From Vicia villosa (Eukaryota; Streptophyta; Magnoliopsida; Fabales; Fabaceae), in assembly GCF_029867415.1 (NCBI RefSeq), contig NC_081185.1, positions 113,071,466 to 113,135,465 of the forward strand: a stretch of DNA of 64,000 bases. The letters are read 5' to 3'. The notes beneath the pieces are model-generated. The model was not told the origin of the DNA. It saw only the letters and a program-made list of their open reading frames with translations, and searched no databases. The position numbers and the translations under genes were made by a program. Shown one piece after another: positions 1 to 10,390 of the stretch. Positions within the stretch are counted from its first letter, which is position 1. Each line of letters opens with the position of its first letter.

Positions 1-279
1 CTGAAGAGGCCAATATGTGCAACTTAAGGGCGTAACAGTTAGGGTTAGGTCCTATGGTGGCGTGAGTTTAGAGAGAACATAAGGAAGGGGAATAAGGAGG
101 ACGACGGGAGTTGAGAAAGAGCAGAAGGAAAGGGGAAGGAGGACGCGGCGTGAGGAGGTTGTGGAGAAGGAGCGAGAGTATATAGAAGTTAAGGTTAGGA
201 TTTCGGGGAAGAGTCAACACAAGATCTGACTCGCCATGGTTGTTCTAGAAAGAGATATTAACAATTCTATACAACAATA
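1..279. other. Unassigned, relatively GC-rich stretch
   Basis: Purine-rich sequence (GGAGGA and GAAGGA runs) with no usable reading frame and no recognised repeat end. It could be a degraded leader or the edge of an element that begins outside the window. Confidence 0.3.
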
Positions 280-557
280 CACTCCCTCCGTTTTAAAATG
301 AGTCTACTCCTTACTCCCTCCGTTTTAAAAAAGTGTCGTTTAAGGTTTTTTAATAGATTAATAAATATAATTATATTGTCATAAAACATTATATTTTTAA
401 TAAATTAACCTTATTAATATATTGGAAGTAGTGAACATAATTAAATGGCACAATTGAAAAAATAAAAATCATTTTAACATTGAAAAGTGGAGACATACTC
501 ATTTTAAAACAAATTTTTTTTCTTTAAAACAACACTCATTTTAAAACGGATAGGGTA
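280..557. mobile_element. MITE, Stowaway/mariner-like, possibly nested
   Basis: The left end reads ACTCCCTCCGTTTTAAAATG at 281-300, and a near-perfect inverted copy ending in ACGGATAGGGTA lies at 534-557. A second left-type end starts at 312 after TTA, and a second right-type segment (ACTCATTTTAAAAC) sits at 496-511, so one MITE may have inserted in another of the same family. CTCCCTCCGTTT ends and TA flanks are typical of plant Stowaway-like MITEs. No coding capacity. Exact nesting borders are inferred. Confidence 0.65.
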
Positions 558-905
558 CTTCCTTTGAATCAAAATAATTATATATAATTGTTGAATAAAT
601 TATTCATTTATTCTATGTTCTTACGTTTATATATTTAATTTTATTAATATTATTTATTAACATATGTTTAGAAAATTTTCATTCGTGTATCACAACTGAA
701 TTAAAAATACTTTATTTTTTGAGTTTTCATTTAAATATCAAATTGAGTTTATAATTCTTGTATTAATATTCTAATATATTATATTTAAAAATAATTATTT
801 AAAAGCATGACATGAGTTTTTATCTAAATTATAAAATTGAAAATATTTTACATGTGTACCATAAATTGTTTTTTGTAAAATTAATAATTATAATAGAGAA
901 ACTCT
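558..905. other. AT-rich spacer, no gene seen
   Basis: Low-complexity AT-rich sequence with stops in every frame. Nothing recognisable. Confidence 0.5.
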
Positions 906-1680
906 AACTCCAACCCTTTGGGTCTCTTGTATCATGCGCGTTGCCAAAAAAAGCTTCTTGTTTTCGTAAATGTATCTTCGAAAGTACCTTCTTTTATTTC
1001 CAAGTTCATTTGTTCCGTAGGTGCATCTACGGAAGACTTCCAACGATGCATCTACGAAAGACTTCCAACGATGCATCTACGAAAGCATTTGATTTTATAT
1101 TCGTGTCAGACTATTCTCGTCTCTCATTCTTCACTTTTCTTCTTCTTCACACTCTCAAACTCTCTCAACCTCAAAAATTAAAATTCACCAAAGTTGTTTT
1201 TTCTCTCGAGTTCGGCTCTAAACATGTGCATTAACGATCATCACATTCCAACAACTTCATTAATTAGTAAGTTTTCGAGATTTCGAGTTACTTAAGAGTA
1301 TTTCCCGTAATACAGTTTGAATACACTTTTAGGTGTAGAAATCATTAGGTATTTTTAGAAACATAGTTTAGAGACAAGGTAGGTATTTTTTGATATGTAA
1401 AACGGACGGTCAAGCCACCAAAATAGGATTTTATAGTGGCTGGAACAGTGACAGACGCCATTGTTGCGTCCTTGAAGTTTTAGAATCTTCCGTAGGTGCA
1501 TCTACAGAACAAATGAAACGTTAGGTTGTTCTGTAGATGCACCTAAAGAACAATCATAATTTTTTGAAATGTTGAGTGCTTTCGTAGCTACATTTACGAA
1601 AGATTTTCGTATTTGCACCTACGAAGGTAATTTTTTTTTCTTTTCTTTTTATAACTAAATTATATCTAACTCAATTTTAT
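906..1680. repeat. Dispersed palindromic GTAGATGCATCTAC-type repeats
   Basis: The core TTCGTAGGTGCATCTACGAA and variants recur at about 1014-1036, 1052-1084, 1489-1513, 1528-1548, 1584-1604 and 1607-1627, often as inverted pairs able to fold. Short frames through the region are by-products of the repeat. It is probably the edge of a transposable element; the family is not recognised. Confidence 0.5.
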
Positions 1681-1779
1681 TTGTAATACAATACATACAT
1701 TATGGTCGAACAGTCAAACAAACTTATACGTGAGAGGGTTGCACAACCTCTAGAGAGCTATAAAATGGAACATTAGTTT

Positions 1780-2160
1780 CAATTACCTATAAGTTTCAAT
1801 TCCCGACTGGTACATCACCAATCTAATCACTGACACTCCCTTGCGCTCTTGGACTCAACAAGATCAATGGCTTCTTTCATGGCTTCAATCTACCATCTCG
1901 AGCTCAAGTATGCCTTGTATCTTAAGTTGCGTTCATGCTTCGCAAGTATGGACACATATTAATGATCATTTCCAAAAGCTCACTCGTGCCTGTGTATGCA
2001 AACTGCATGCTAAAGTGCATTTCCATTACATTATTTAATTGTAGTGTCTGAAGCTTATCTTTCTTGAATTAAAGTTCTGGTTGATTCTCTCGCATCTGCT
2101 GGTGATCTAATTCCTTCTCACCAACTCATTGATCCAATTCCTGCTCCACAAGATTATGCA
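1780..2160 (+). pseudogene. Ty1/copia gag fragment (UBN2-like)
   Basis: Translation gives a WTQQDQWLLSWLQSTIS stretch followed by SQVWTHINDHFQ, then after a stop IKVLVDSLASAGD and SHQLIDPI. This is the order of conserved blocks in plant Ty1/copia gag proteins (the Q-D-x-LLSWL block, the VW block, the I-K-LVD-L block). The frame is broken and no protease, integrase or LTR follows. It is a decayed gag relic with no expected function. Confidence 0.7.
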
Positions 2161-2189
2161 TAATTCAATCTCTTCAAAGATTAAAATAA

Positions 2190-2958
2190 GTCATACTACC
2201 AACATCACCCCACTAATTCGAGTCATTGCATTACAGAAATCAACGCCAATCAATCGCTTTATTTTCACTATCCTTTCTTTCCTTTCCGTTGCCAAACGTG
2301 GGTCTGACGGTATTGATAATGGTGTTGGGTCGTCTAGTGTTGGTGATTCATCTATCATAATAGCACTGATGGATTACTACCAGGTGTTCTACCAATATTA
2401 GATATATGATACATCCAGTGTGTATGGGTAGATGAAGAATGAGAAGTTACAAGAAAGAAAAGTTGTTACTGAAATAGAAAAGATAAATGAGAGAAACTAA
2501 CCGTACCTAGTCTCTCCCAACCAATTCAAACACATACAACAAAATGCACTAAACAGCTTCATCAGACAAGTAGTTTTTGAATATCCAACAAATACATAAC
2601 AAATGAATGTTGGCAACATAGCAACACCTTTAAAACATACAATGAGGGATCAAAATGAAGGAATACAAGGTTAAACACTAGCCAACCAACCAAAACACTC
2701 ACATGCTTGGGTAAATATATAGTTAAAAATACATCATTAGACTCATGAAATCTTAAACCTTTAATCTCATGACATTAATCACTCCCCCAATCTTTATATG
2801 GCTGCAAGTTAGATTGGTAACATTGATATTTTTCATGACAGAATTAAAATCAACCAAAAACATAGTGGCACGTAACTATAACTTTATGAGGCTTAGCTTA
2901 AATATCTTCCATACCAATTTGAGTTGTAGCATTACATACTTTAATCTATGATACCTCC
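2190..2958 (-). repeat. F-box unit downstream block, partial copies
   Basis: Two abutting pieces of the noncoding part of the F-box repeat unit. Bases 2210-2560 match 30380-30760 (for example TTGGTGATTCATCTATC and AGCACTGATGGATTACTA), and 2690-2958 match 30130-30410 (TTTATGAGGCTTAGCTTAAA). The order of pieces indicates remains of two tandem units. No CDS is left here; the second unit resumes at about 12808 after a large insertion. Confidence 0.7.
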
Positions 2959-3619
2959 TATAACATCATAATTTCTCCGCGATTAGTAATTTAAAATCAG
3001 AATAAATTTTTCAAAATAATAAACATGCAACTAGGGTATCACATTTTCAAAACATAATAAACCTGTTCAAAATATTTATAGATACATAACACGAATTAAG
3101 GATGAACCAAAACAAATTTCATTGTCCTCAATTTTACTTTTATTACGCAGCGGAAAAAGAATTATAATTATTGTTAAAACCATTTGTGTCCAACAAACAA
3201 AACGATATTTATTCAAATAACAAGGATTTCATAAGACTCCAAAAAATCATCAAAAACAGCAAAATAACTAAGTGTTCATTCCTCCGATGTTACGTATTAG
3301 AGCAATGACACCAACTCGAAACAAAATAAAGAGCAACCTCTTCCAAACTCTGTAGCCTCAGAACAACTCCTGACTATCTGCACGATGTTGTATAAAGCAT
3401 GATTCCAACATAAGGGTGAGATATCACAACATTATAAGAGAATGTACAATAATACGTATATACCAGTATAATCATGCATAGTCATACATTCCACATCTCA
3501 CACATTCAGCCCATCCAAAACAATTATCATATGATTCACACATCAATCACACAACTTATTTATTAATGTCAACAACAATGAAATGCAATGAGACCGACTC
3601 ACAGAATCGATGCATGTGG

Positions 3620-3786
3620 TACCAATATCGCTCCCGAATCCACGTCATCTAAGACTAGAGCCACCAATCGTGAACATTTTGGTTCACCTCACTCCCGACC
3701 CATGCCATCTAGGATCAGAACCAAACAACATCACGAATAATATGATTCACATTGCTCCCGATCCACGCCATCTAGAATCGAAGGGG
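3620..3786. repeat. Short tandem motif in the retroelement block
   Basis: The motif CTCCCGA-x-CCACGCCATCTAG occurs three times with slight changes at about 3630, 3692 and 3753, each followed by a GA-rich link. It is part of the surrounding retroelement-like block and not coding. Confidence 0.5.
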
Positions 3787-4147
3787 TTAAACTAAAGTGC
3801 ATAGCACAAAATGCATGCGACACAACCATGCAACAAAACACAACACATTAATATCTACATCCATCAATGCGACACGCCAATACAGGTCACCTGTTATCCA
3901 TACACTTAAAATACAATTTAATACAACCCAACAAAAGCATATAGCATCATCACACATAACAACATACACACACCTCAGCATAACAGATAAAATCTTGCAT
4001 GGAAAAGTGTCAATTCCCCATAAATAGTCATCCACTTTGTTCGAAATTATTTTTATAGAAAATGTTATTAACTTCCTGTAGGTTCAAACGGCGCGTCAAA
4101 CAGACACCCGAGTAAAAAATTAAGAAATTTTCAAAATTTAAGTTCAA

Positions 4148-4312
4148 CACAGTGGTAACCGGTTACCCACACCCCTACAATCCAAAAATATTGTGCTTCC
4201 ATTTTGTATGGTAACCTGTTACCTCCAGATCGGTTACACTCCTGAAAAACGGTCTTCCTGCGCCAATTTCACATTGGGTAACCAGTTACCCTCATATTGA
4301 TAACCAGTTACA
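4148..4312. repeat. GGTAACCGGTTACC repeat, left copy
   Basis: This sequence is rich in TAACCGGTTACC palindromes. The same series of words (AATCCAAAAATATTG, TTTTGTATGGTAACC, GCCAATTTCACAT) recurs to the right of the CACTA element at 11718-11860, so this was a tandem array of roughly 170-bp units into which the CACTA jumped. Its last three bases, ACA, form the CACTA target duplication. Confidence 0.65.
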
Positions 4313-4326
4313 CACTAGTACAAAAA

Positions 4327-4960
4327 TGTTAATTTACACCCGTTTTTTATTAAATTTACACCCATTATTTTTAATAAAAATCGGGTGTATATCCACAGGG
4401 TGAGAAATGTCTAACGAATTTACACCCATTATTTTTAACAAAAATCGGGTGTAATTGGGCGTAATTACGTTTTTAATTACACCCTGTTTTAATAAAAATC
4501 GGGTGTAATTAGGCGTAATTACGTTTTTAATTACACCCTGTTTTAATAAAAATCGGGTGTAATTGGGCGTAATTACGTTTTAATTACACCCTGTTTTAAT
4601 AAAAATCGGGCGTAATTGGGCGTAATTATGTTTTAATTACACCCTGTTTTAATAAAAATCGGGTGTTATTGGGCGTAATTATGTTTTAATTACACCCTAT
4701 TTTAATAAAAATCGGGTGTAATTGGGTTTAATTATGTTTTAATTACACCCTATTTTAATAAAAATCGGGTGTAATTGGGCATAATTACGTTTTAATTACA
4801 CTCTATTTTAATAAAAATCGGGTGTAATTGGACTTAATTATGTTTTAATTACACCATATTTTAATAAAAATCGGGTGTAAATATGTTCTTAATTACCCCC
4901 TATTTTAGTAAAAATCGGGTGTAAATACGCCATTTATGAATGAACAATTATATCTATTTA
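4327..4960. repeat. CACTA left subterminal tandem array
   Basis: About nine copies of a roughly 54-bp unit built from AAAAATCGGGTGTAATTGGG and TTAATTACACCCTGTTTTAAT, together an imperfect inverted repeat. Subterminal arrays like this are known transposase-binding regions in CACTA elements; that role is inferred here from position. Confidence 0.8.
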
Positions 4961-5192
4961 CACCCTATTTCATATACACCATTTAGTTATATTTCATTTT
5001 CAGTCATAATATTGCAAATACTATAAAATCATACACATAAAAATGATATTTTAACTAAGTCAAAATATTTTTAATATTAACCAAAAAGTATACAAAATCA
5101 TGTGCAGTCATAATATTTCAAGTATTATAAAATCATACACATAAAAATTACATTTTAACTAAGTCATAACACTTTCTGCATATATAATTTTA

Positions 5193-5409
5193 CGCCATGC
5201 TTGACGGTTAGCTTCGGTGTTCTCTAATCCAATTGAATCCAACCGCTTTTCACATGTAGCATTGGATTCACCCATGGCCAAAATACCACGCCTTGGAGAA
5301 GCAATTGTTTTCTGTATGCAAAAAAACAAGACACAAGAAATTATTACAAGAAAGAGCCACATGTATCAATGGTAACCATACCGCGGTTTTGACGAGTCTA
5401 ACCATGACT
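5193..5409 (-). pseudogene. Captured class I fructose-bisphosphate aldolase fragment
   Basis: On the minus strand a short exon ends in LVKTA at a GTATGG donor (exon end 5382). After a CATACAG acceptor, 5311-5193 encodes TIASPRRGILAMGESNAT, then CEKRLDSIGL and ENTEANRQAW. This is the N-terminal region of plant, probably plastid-type, class I aldolase, and the splice phase is correct (LVKTA joined to KTIASP). Similarity stops at about 5193, just after ANRQAWR, and a stop follows shortly. The family reads ILAMDESNAT, so the conserved acidic residue is Gly here. Most of the barrel and the Schiff-base lysine are missing, so no enzyme can be made. The first exon's left border is uncertain. Confidence 0.85.
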
Positions 5410-5904
5410 CTGATGTTGGGCAGTTCAGGAAGCGCCGAAAGTGTCAATGATGATAAACATTCAGGTTCTAAGAGACTTTGATATCGCATATCCACCAAAA
5501 AATCATTTATTTATTTCATTTATTTATAGTCGATGTAAGACTTTAATCATTCGCACTTGAACCCCAGCAATCTCCCTTACAAGTGTGAATCACCCAAATC
5601 ACTAGTTTAATCATGACTCTTATATCACTTGTTGGGGAGTTCGGAAAACATCAAAAGTATCAATGAGCTAAATGTTCTGAATTCAAGAGACATTAACACT
5701 AATCCACTATAAACCTTAAGACCAATTGAGTTTTATTTTTATATAAAGACATGTCCATGAGTTGAAAATTTTGCTACACTAGTATATAAAATAAAAGAAT
5801 AAAATGAGAATCATGAGAAGATACAAAAACATGAATCCAGAACTAGGTTAGAAAGCATGATATCAGGAGAAGCTGAATAGAACAGAAAAGTTTCATATCC
5901 TTAC
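5410..5904. other. CACTA interior, no gene recognised
   Basis: Contains a repeated phrase (CATGACTCT, then a GTTGGG/GTTGGGGAGTTC word and a TCAATGA word) at about 5404-5450 and 5615-5668, hinting at an old internal duplication or small element. No exon recognised. Confidence 0.35.
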
Positions 5905-5971
5905 AAGACTGTACGTGATAGTTTGCTAGAAAAGTTGCACATCCTGCAGTTCCTGCAGAGAATACATGAGC
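5905..5971 (-). pseudogene. Captured beta-galactosidase exon
   Basis: A 67-bp minus-strand exon is bounded by a TTTTCCAG acceptor and a GTAAGG donor and encodes AHVFSAGTAGCATFLANYHV plus QS. This matches the EAHVF...CAAFLANY block of plant glycoside hydrolase family 35 beta-galactosidases, including the usual exon-like boundaries. No neighbouring exon of that gene was found, so it is a single captured exon. The match is short and rests on one block, so other sources cannot be fully excluded. Confidence 0.6.
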
Positions 5972-6785
5972 CTGGAAAATCACCAAGCACATAGATAAAT
6001 TTAGATGGAGAATGTTTCATCCAATAAAGCATAAAAAAAACTTTTAAAAAGAATGTTTCAATATTAAGATACTTAGATGGAGCCCTTCCAAAAAAGTCAT
6101 TATCCTTTGTGCTATATAACAGGAGGTTTATTAAAAAGTGACCTTTCATAATAACATACAGATTACTTGTAGTACATATGAAGTACATGTTGTAAGGATT
6201 GTATGAAGTCAACTGTTAATTGGCAAGACAAAGTCAAACCTCTTAGTGCATTTGGTGATACACAAATTATAGAATAAAAAAGCATCAAGAGACAAGGTCG
6301 GACACAAATTACTAAGATCAAACACTGGATTAAGGGGTGGGCTGTGAGAGTTGCATTTTAAATTTCAAACAATATTTTTTTACATCAACACATTTTCAAC
6401 TAAGTATAACATGCTTACATTTACCTACCATATGGAATCACAAATCACAACAACGAGTACTATGCGGAGAATCAAAACCTAAATTCCACCACAATGGTAA
6501 TCTTGAGTTTCATAATCCCGGACTACTATGTTATAAGAAAATGACGGCATTATATTGATTTCGTTGGACCATGTAAGATGTAAAACTCAGACAGAACCAA
6601 TGAAATTCCAGAACCCTCTCAGATTGGATTTAGAACTGCGGACCCTATGCATCTAAAATAATAATCCAAATTAAAGCTAACGATCAAATATAAGATCCCA
6701 TACCACGGTTAAGATATTGTAAATTGCTCCTTCGGATACAGAAAATACAGTTAACAAGGACAACTCCCCAAAATAAAAAATGTTA

Positions 6786-7012
6786 CCTCAGGGTGCAAAT
6801 CAAAGAAATTAATGAGCCTGGAATTGAAGTATTGTCCAAGAGCTATATCAGCAGACTGTTCAGAGTGATCTTTTATAACGTCAAAAACCAAGGTGATCTT
6901 CAAATCCGGCTTCATACACAAGCTCTTCTTATCAATAACAACCACCTTTTCAATTTCTATACCTTCAGGGAGTATATACTTCATCTGCGCTAGTTCAGCA
7001 AGTGAGAAATTT
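6786..7012 (-). pseudogene. Captured CDT1-like exon (replication licensing factor)
   Basis: The minus-strand exon follows a polypyrimidine-TGCAG acceptor and ends at a GTAACA donor. It encodes NFSLAELAQMKYILPEGIEI, a KKSLCMKPDLKITL segment and YFNSRLINFFDLHPE. The LAQ-KYILPE-IEI and CMKPDL blocks followed by an F-x-RL-x-F-x-x-HPE block are characteristic of the geminin-binding/winged-helix part of plant CDT1. Only this exon is present and the frame runs into intron sequence on both sides. CDT1 loads MCM helicase at origins; this fragment lacks most of the protein. Confidence 0.7.
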
Positions 7013-7309
7013 CTGCAAAAAAAAAAACACACTGCAGTCATTTTCTTAATCCATCAATCAAAAGAAATGGATCATCTAGTCTAGAAGTTAGCTGCATACG
7101 GTGCACTTCAGTGCAGTCAACTATTCCACTACGCTATATGTGTGTTTGGTTTTGTAGGGAAAAAATTGATTATGAGTAAATTGAGTCTGGTAAATTCATT
7201 TATGTTTGGATAAAGTCATTTATGTTTGAAACTTACTTCTCTTTCAAACTTATATAAAGACCTTGAGGACAAATGAAGATGAATCCATATACCTGGTTTT
7301 CCAAGTATG

Positions 7310-7415
7310 CCTTGTGTCCATTTAGAGAAGCCTAAGTCACTACAATTATTACTATCACCATTACTACCTATTTCCGAATCTGAAGCAAACAACAAACTTA
7401 ACTAATAAGGATCCA
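7310..7415 (-). pseudogene. Unidentified captured exon (EIGSNGDSNN)
   Basis: After a TTTGCTTCAG acceptor the minus strand reads DSEIGSNGDSNN, then CSDLGFSKWTQGILGKPG up to a GTATAT donor. About 70 bp covering the acceptor and EIGSNGDSNN is repeated at 10362-10431, where it is fused to V-PPase. The source gene is not recognised. It may be CACTA-resident coding sequence rather than a captured host exon. Confidence 0.4.
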
Positions 7416-7735
7416 TAAGTTGATTTTCCACTTCATGTGCTTCCAACAATGCCAATTTTCAATCCTCCACAAAACATGCATGTCAGGCTACGCAACACGA
7501 GCAGAAGATGTGGCGCATATCGAACCTTCATCACGGACAACAAATCATCACAAATGGTGAAATCGAGCACAAACAATCATCTTGTAGAAACATAATGCTA
7601 CAAGTATTTTGTATCCCAAGCACACTTTTATGTTCACAAGCTAATTTCTAACCGTTTTGAAAAGAGAACCTTAGCATAACTTTCAAAATCAGAAACAATA
7701 TTAAGAGGCACCAACAAGCATTAAAAAGTTTTCTA

Positions 7736-8350
7736 CCTGCAAGTTCCGTATATAACCTTGCCATATGCGGGCCATGAAGCATCAGGTCTATTTACTTCTT
7801 CTAAACAAAGGGAGGCTCACTTTGAATGCTTGTAAATTCAATCCATAAGTAACAGCTAGACCAGCAAGACCTTCAAAAATTGGAAAAATTGAAAGAATTA
7901 TGCTCAACTCCTCATTACACAAGCCGAGTAAATTTTAACAGACATATGATACAAGATTTGAAGTATGCACCTGGATTTATGATTCTCGGTAGAATCAATA
8001 TCAAGAACATCAAGGAAAAGACAAATGTGATGGAAGACATCATAATAAGTGGATAACCATTCCATAGCAGCAGCAATATTGAACTTTGGCTGAGAACACC
8101 CTTCCGACAGTTTCATGTCTGCTGCATGAAATCTTGACTGTTGGTCAAAGCTTCTAATGGTTGAAGTATCGTATATTGTTCCCGTAAAGTGTTGAATGAT
8201 AGGAGCTTTGAATACTCCACATAAACGTGATAGGAGCTTTGAATGATAGAGTTGATTTCAAGAACCTGATTCATACATACTACTAAATATCAGTTGTTAT
8301 AGATAATCACATGTGCCAACCAGCTTTTCAAGTGCTCCTGCATAAGCAAT
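7736..8350 (-). pseudogene. Captured ABCC (MRP-type) transporter fragment
   Basis: Minus-strand translation from about 8220 gives APIIQHFTGTIYDTSTIRSF, DQQSRFHAADMKLSEG and CSQPKFNIAAAMEWL, ending at a GTGCAT donor (7970). Between 7876 and 7740 there follow GLAGLAVTYGLNLQ and NRPDASWPAYGKV with a frameshift between them. These are consecutive blocks of plant ABCC transporters, from the second transmembrane domain to the linker before the second nucleotide-binding domain. An upstream piece (GALEKLVGTC, about 8340-8310) may be the preceding block. Walker motifs are absent. A small duplication (CAAAGCTCCTATCA) at about 8190-8230 marks rearrangement. Confidence 0.78.
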
Positions 8351-9050
8351 TTCTATAATAAAAGAAGAAAAAAAAGTCAAATTGTTCTATAAATCTATCA
8401 TAACAACTTATAACCAACTTAAAAAAAACTATACACTATATAACTGCAAATTTTGAACACTTTAGAATGGTAGTTTTCTGAAGAACATCTATATATTGAG
8501 AAATATAATTAAAATGAAAAGATTTGTAGAAAAAATATACACTCTTAAACTACTAAGTATGAATGTTATAGTTGTAAGTAAACTAAATTAAGGAGTAGGC
8601 ATTTCAGTGGCTATATATTCTTATAAATGTTAAGTAGCAGCTTTGTTTCTTCAGGGGTTTCTTTGGGGTGAAATTTTGTTTCTCTAGTTCTATTTTATAG
8701 TTTACATGAATAACTAATAAGACAATATTTTATCTGTCAAACAGACTCACTAATTGTCATCCTTTTATATACATCCAATTTACATTGTTCCATCTATCAT
8801 GATTGTCATTTTTAATCTTAGTTAAATTACTTGGATACCTAATCCACATTTCTCAAGTCAATGTCATATTATTACGAGATGATGAAATGAGATACATACA
8901 ATACAACTTTAAAACCAATAACAACATATCTAGCCATGCATAAGATATGTTTTAAACCTCCATCATTTATAGAGACAATATAGTTGAGGGAATTTTAAAT
9001 GTGGACATGAAGAAATTAAATGATGTGACAGGAAGTAACTTATAAATATT
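8351..9050. other. CACTA interior, AT-rich, no exon recognised
   Basis: Intron-like AT-rich sequence with no convincing similarity on either strand. Confidence 0.4.
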
Positions 9051-9239
9051 TTATAAAAATTGATAAATAAGCCAAAAAAGAAGAGATAAATATTTCACAA
9101 AATTTGCACCTGGTAGTTCAGTTGGAAATGCTGTAGGTATGACTTGGTAGATTAATGGTGAATCTACAGGAAATGCACTTGTTGATGGTGTAACTACTAC
9201 AAGAGACAACGAAAGAGATAACAATAAAACAATTGCCAA
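9051..9239 (-). other. Small unidentified frame with signal-peptide-like start
   Basis: A minus-strand frame lacking an ATG at its start (TTG) reads AIVLLLSLSLSLVVV, then TPSTSAFPVDSPLIYQ and ends near ELPGA at a possible GTGCAA donor. A hydrophobic stretch followed by a Pro/Ser/Thr-rich tail resembles the start of a secreted or arabinogalactan-like protein, so it could be another captured exon. The source is not recognised. Confidence 0.3.
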
Positions 9240-9455
9240 CTTTGATTATATAGTTGTGACAATAATTATTTTTCAATTGAAAGGCTTGAAATATTAAGAA
9301 TGACTCTTCATCTTAAGTTTACAAAGAAACCACCACATTCCTAAAGATGAAATATATTTACATAGATAAAGGGATTTTGTTATAGATGTATGATAACCAA
9401 ATCTCAGAATGACAGGTTAACTGAGCTTGAATATAAATAGTACTAGTAATCTCAC

Positions 9456-10390
9456 CAATACCTCCGGCATTGTCACTGATTGGACCGTATGCATCAATGG
9501 CTAATCCAGTTGCTATGGTACTCAACATTCCAAGAGCGGCAACAGCAACACCATACATGGCAGCAAAACTGAAACTAACAGAAATACTAATTGCAATGGC
9601 AAAAATTGGAATGATAACAGACTTGTATCCCAAGGCAAGGCCAAAGATAACATTGGTAGCAGCACCAGTCCTGCGGGAATCAGCAACATCTTGTACAGGG
9701 CTGCAAAAACCAGAAAGAAAATGCAAGTCCTGTTAGTATCTAACCAATTAGATGAATGAAGGTGAAATTGCAAAATATGATTCATATTTGCTTACCTGTA
9801 TGCATTACTGGTATAGTATTGAGTAACAAATCCAATGATAAGACCTGCCCAAAGACCAACAGACACACACAAGAATAGCTGCCTGCAAAGCCAAAACCAA
9901 TCCATTAAGTATCAAGACTGTTCAAAATTTATCATTTAAATCATTATTTAGTAAATAGACTGGGCCCTAACAATAAGTTATGAAACTAACCAGTTCTTGA
10001 CAACTTTCTGCTCTCCAAAATCGAAGCTGGTGAAGGAAGATGGGAGTGCTATCCAACTAACAATTGCAATTCCAATAGTCATCAATACTGTTGAAATAAC
10101 AAGCTGTTTTTTCAATGCTGGCTCAATTTCCTTTACAAGCTTGATCTCAAAAAAGTCAGTTGCAAATAAGGTGGTGAGCAAACAAACAAGGAGGCCCACA
10201 GAACTGATGATGAGAGGGAACAACATGGCAGTGAACTGATGATCGATCCCAAAAGAAGAGATGGAGGCAACAACAAGGGCAACACAAGATGCCTCTGCAT
10301 ATGAACCAAATAGATCGGATCCGATGCCAGCAATATCCCCAACATCGTCACCAGAATTATTACTATCACCCTTACTACCTATTTCCAAAT
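9456..10390 (-). pseudogene. Captured vacuolar H+-pyrophosphatase (V-PPase) fragment
   Basis: Three minus-strand exons with consistent splice phase: 10390-9991, 9882-9796 and 9700-9456. They encode [39 protein letters not shown], then after the first intron [18 protein letters not shown], and after the second [20 protein letters not shown] and [17 protein letters not shown]. These are the middle membrane segments of plant type I V-PPase, a tonoplast proton pump driven by pyrophosphate. The last donor is GTGAGA, where the native intron phase fits. The N-terminal third with the main pyrophosphate-binding motif and the whole C-terminus are missing. The first exon starts with non-V-PPase [10 protein letters not shown], a fusion. 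Confidence 0.92.

Noticed and set aside
4327..4960. CRISPR-like array
   Set aside because: A regular repeat in plant DNA with near-identical spacers; it is the subterminal array of a CACTA element.
5900..6212. 103-codon minus frame as a membrane protein
   Set aside because: Reads intron sequence and the wrong frame of the beta-galactosidase exon at 5971-5905.
9456..10390. Functional vacuolar H+-pyrophosphatase gene
   Set aside because: Only three internal exons remain, the N- and C-terminal parts are absent, and all lies within a CACTA element.
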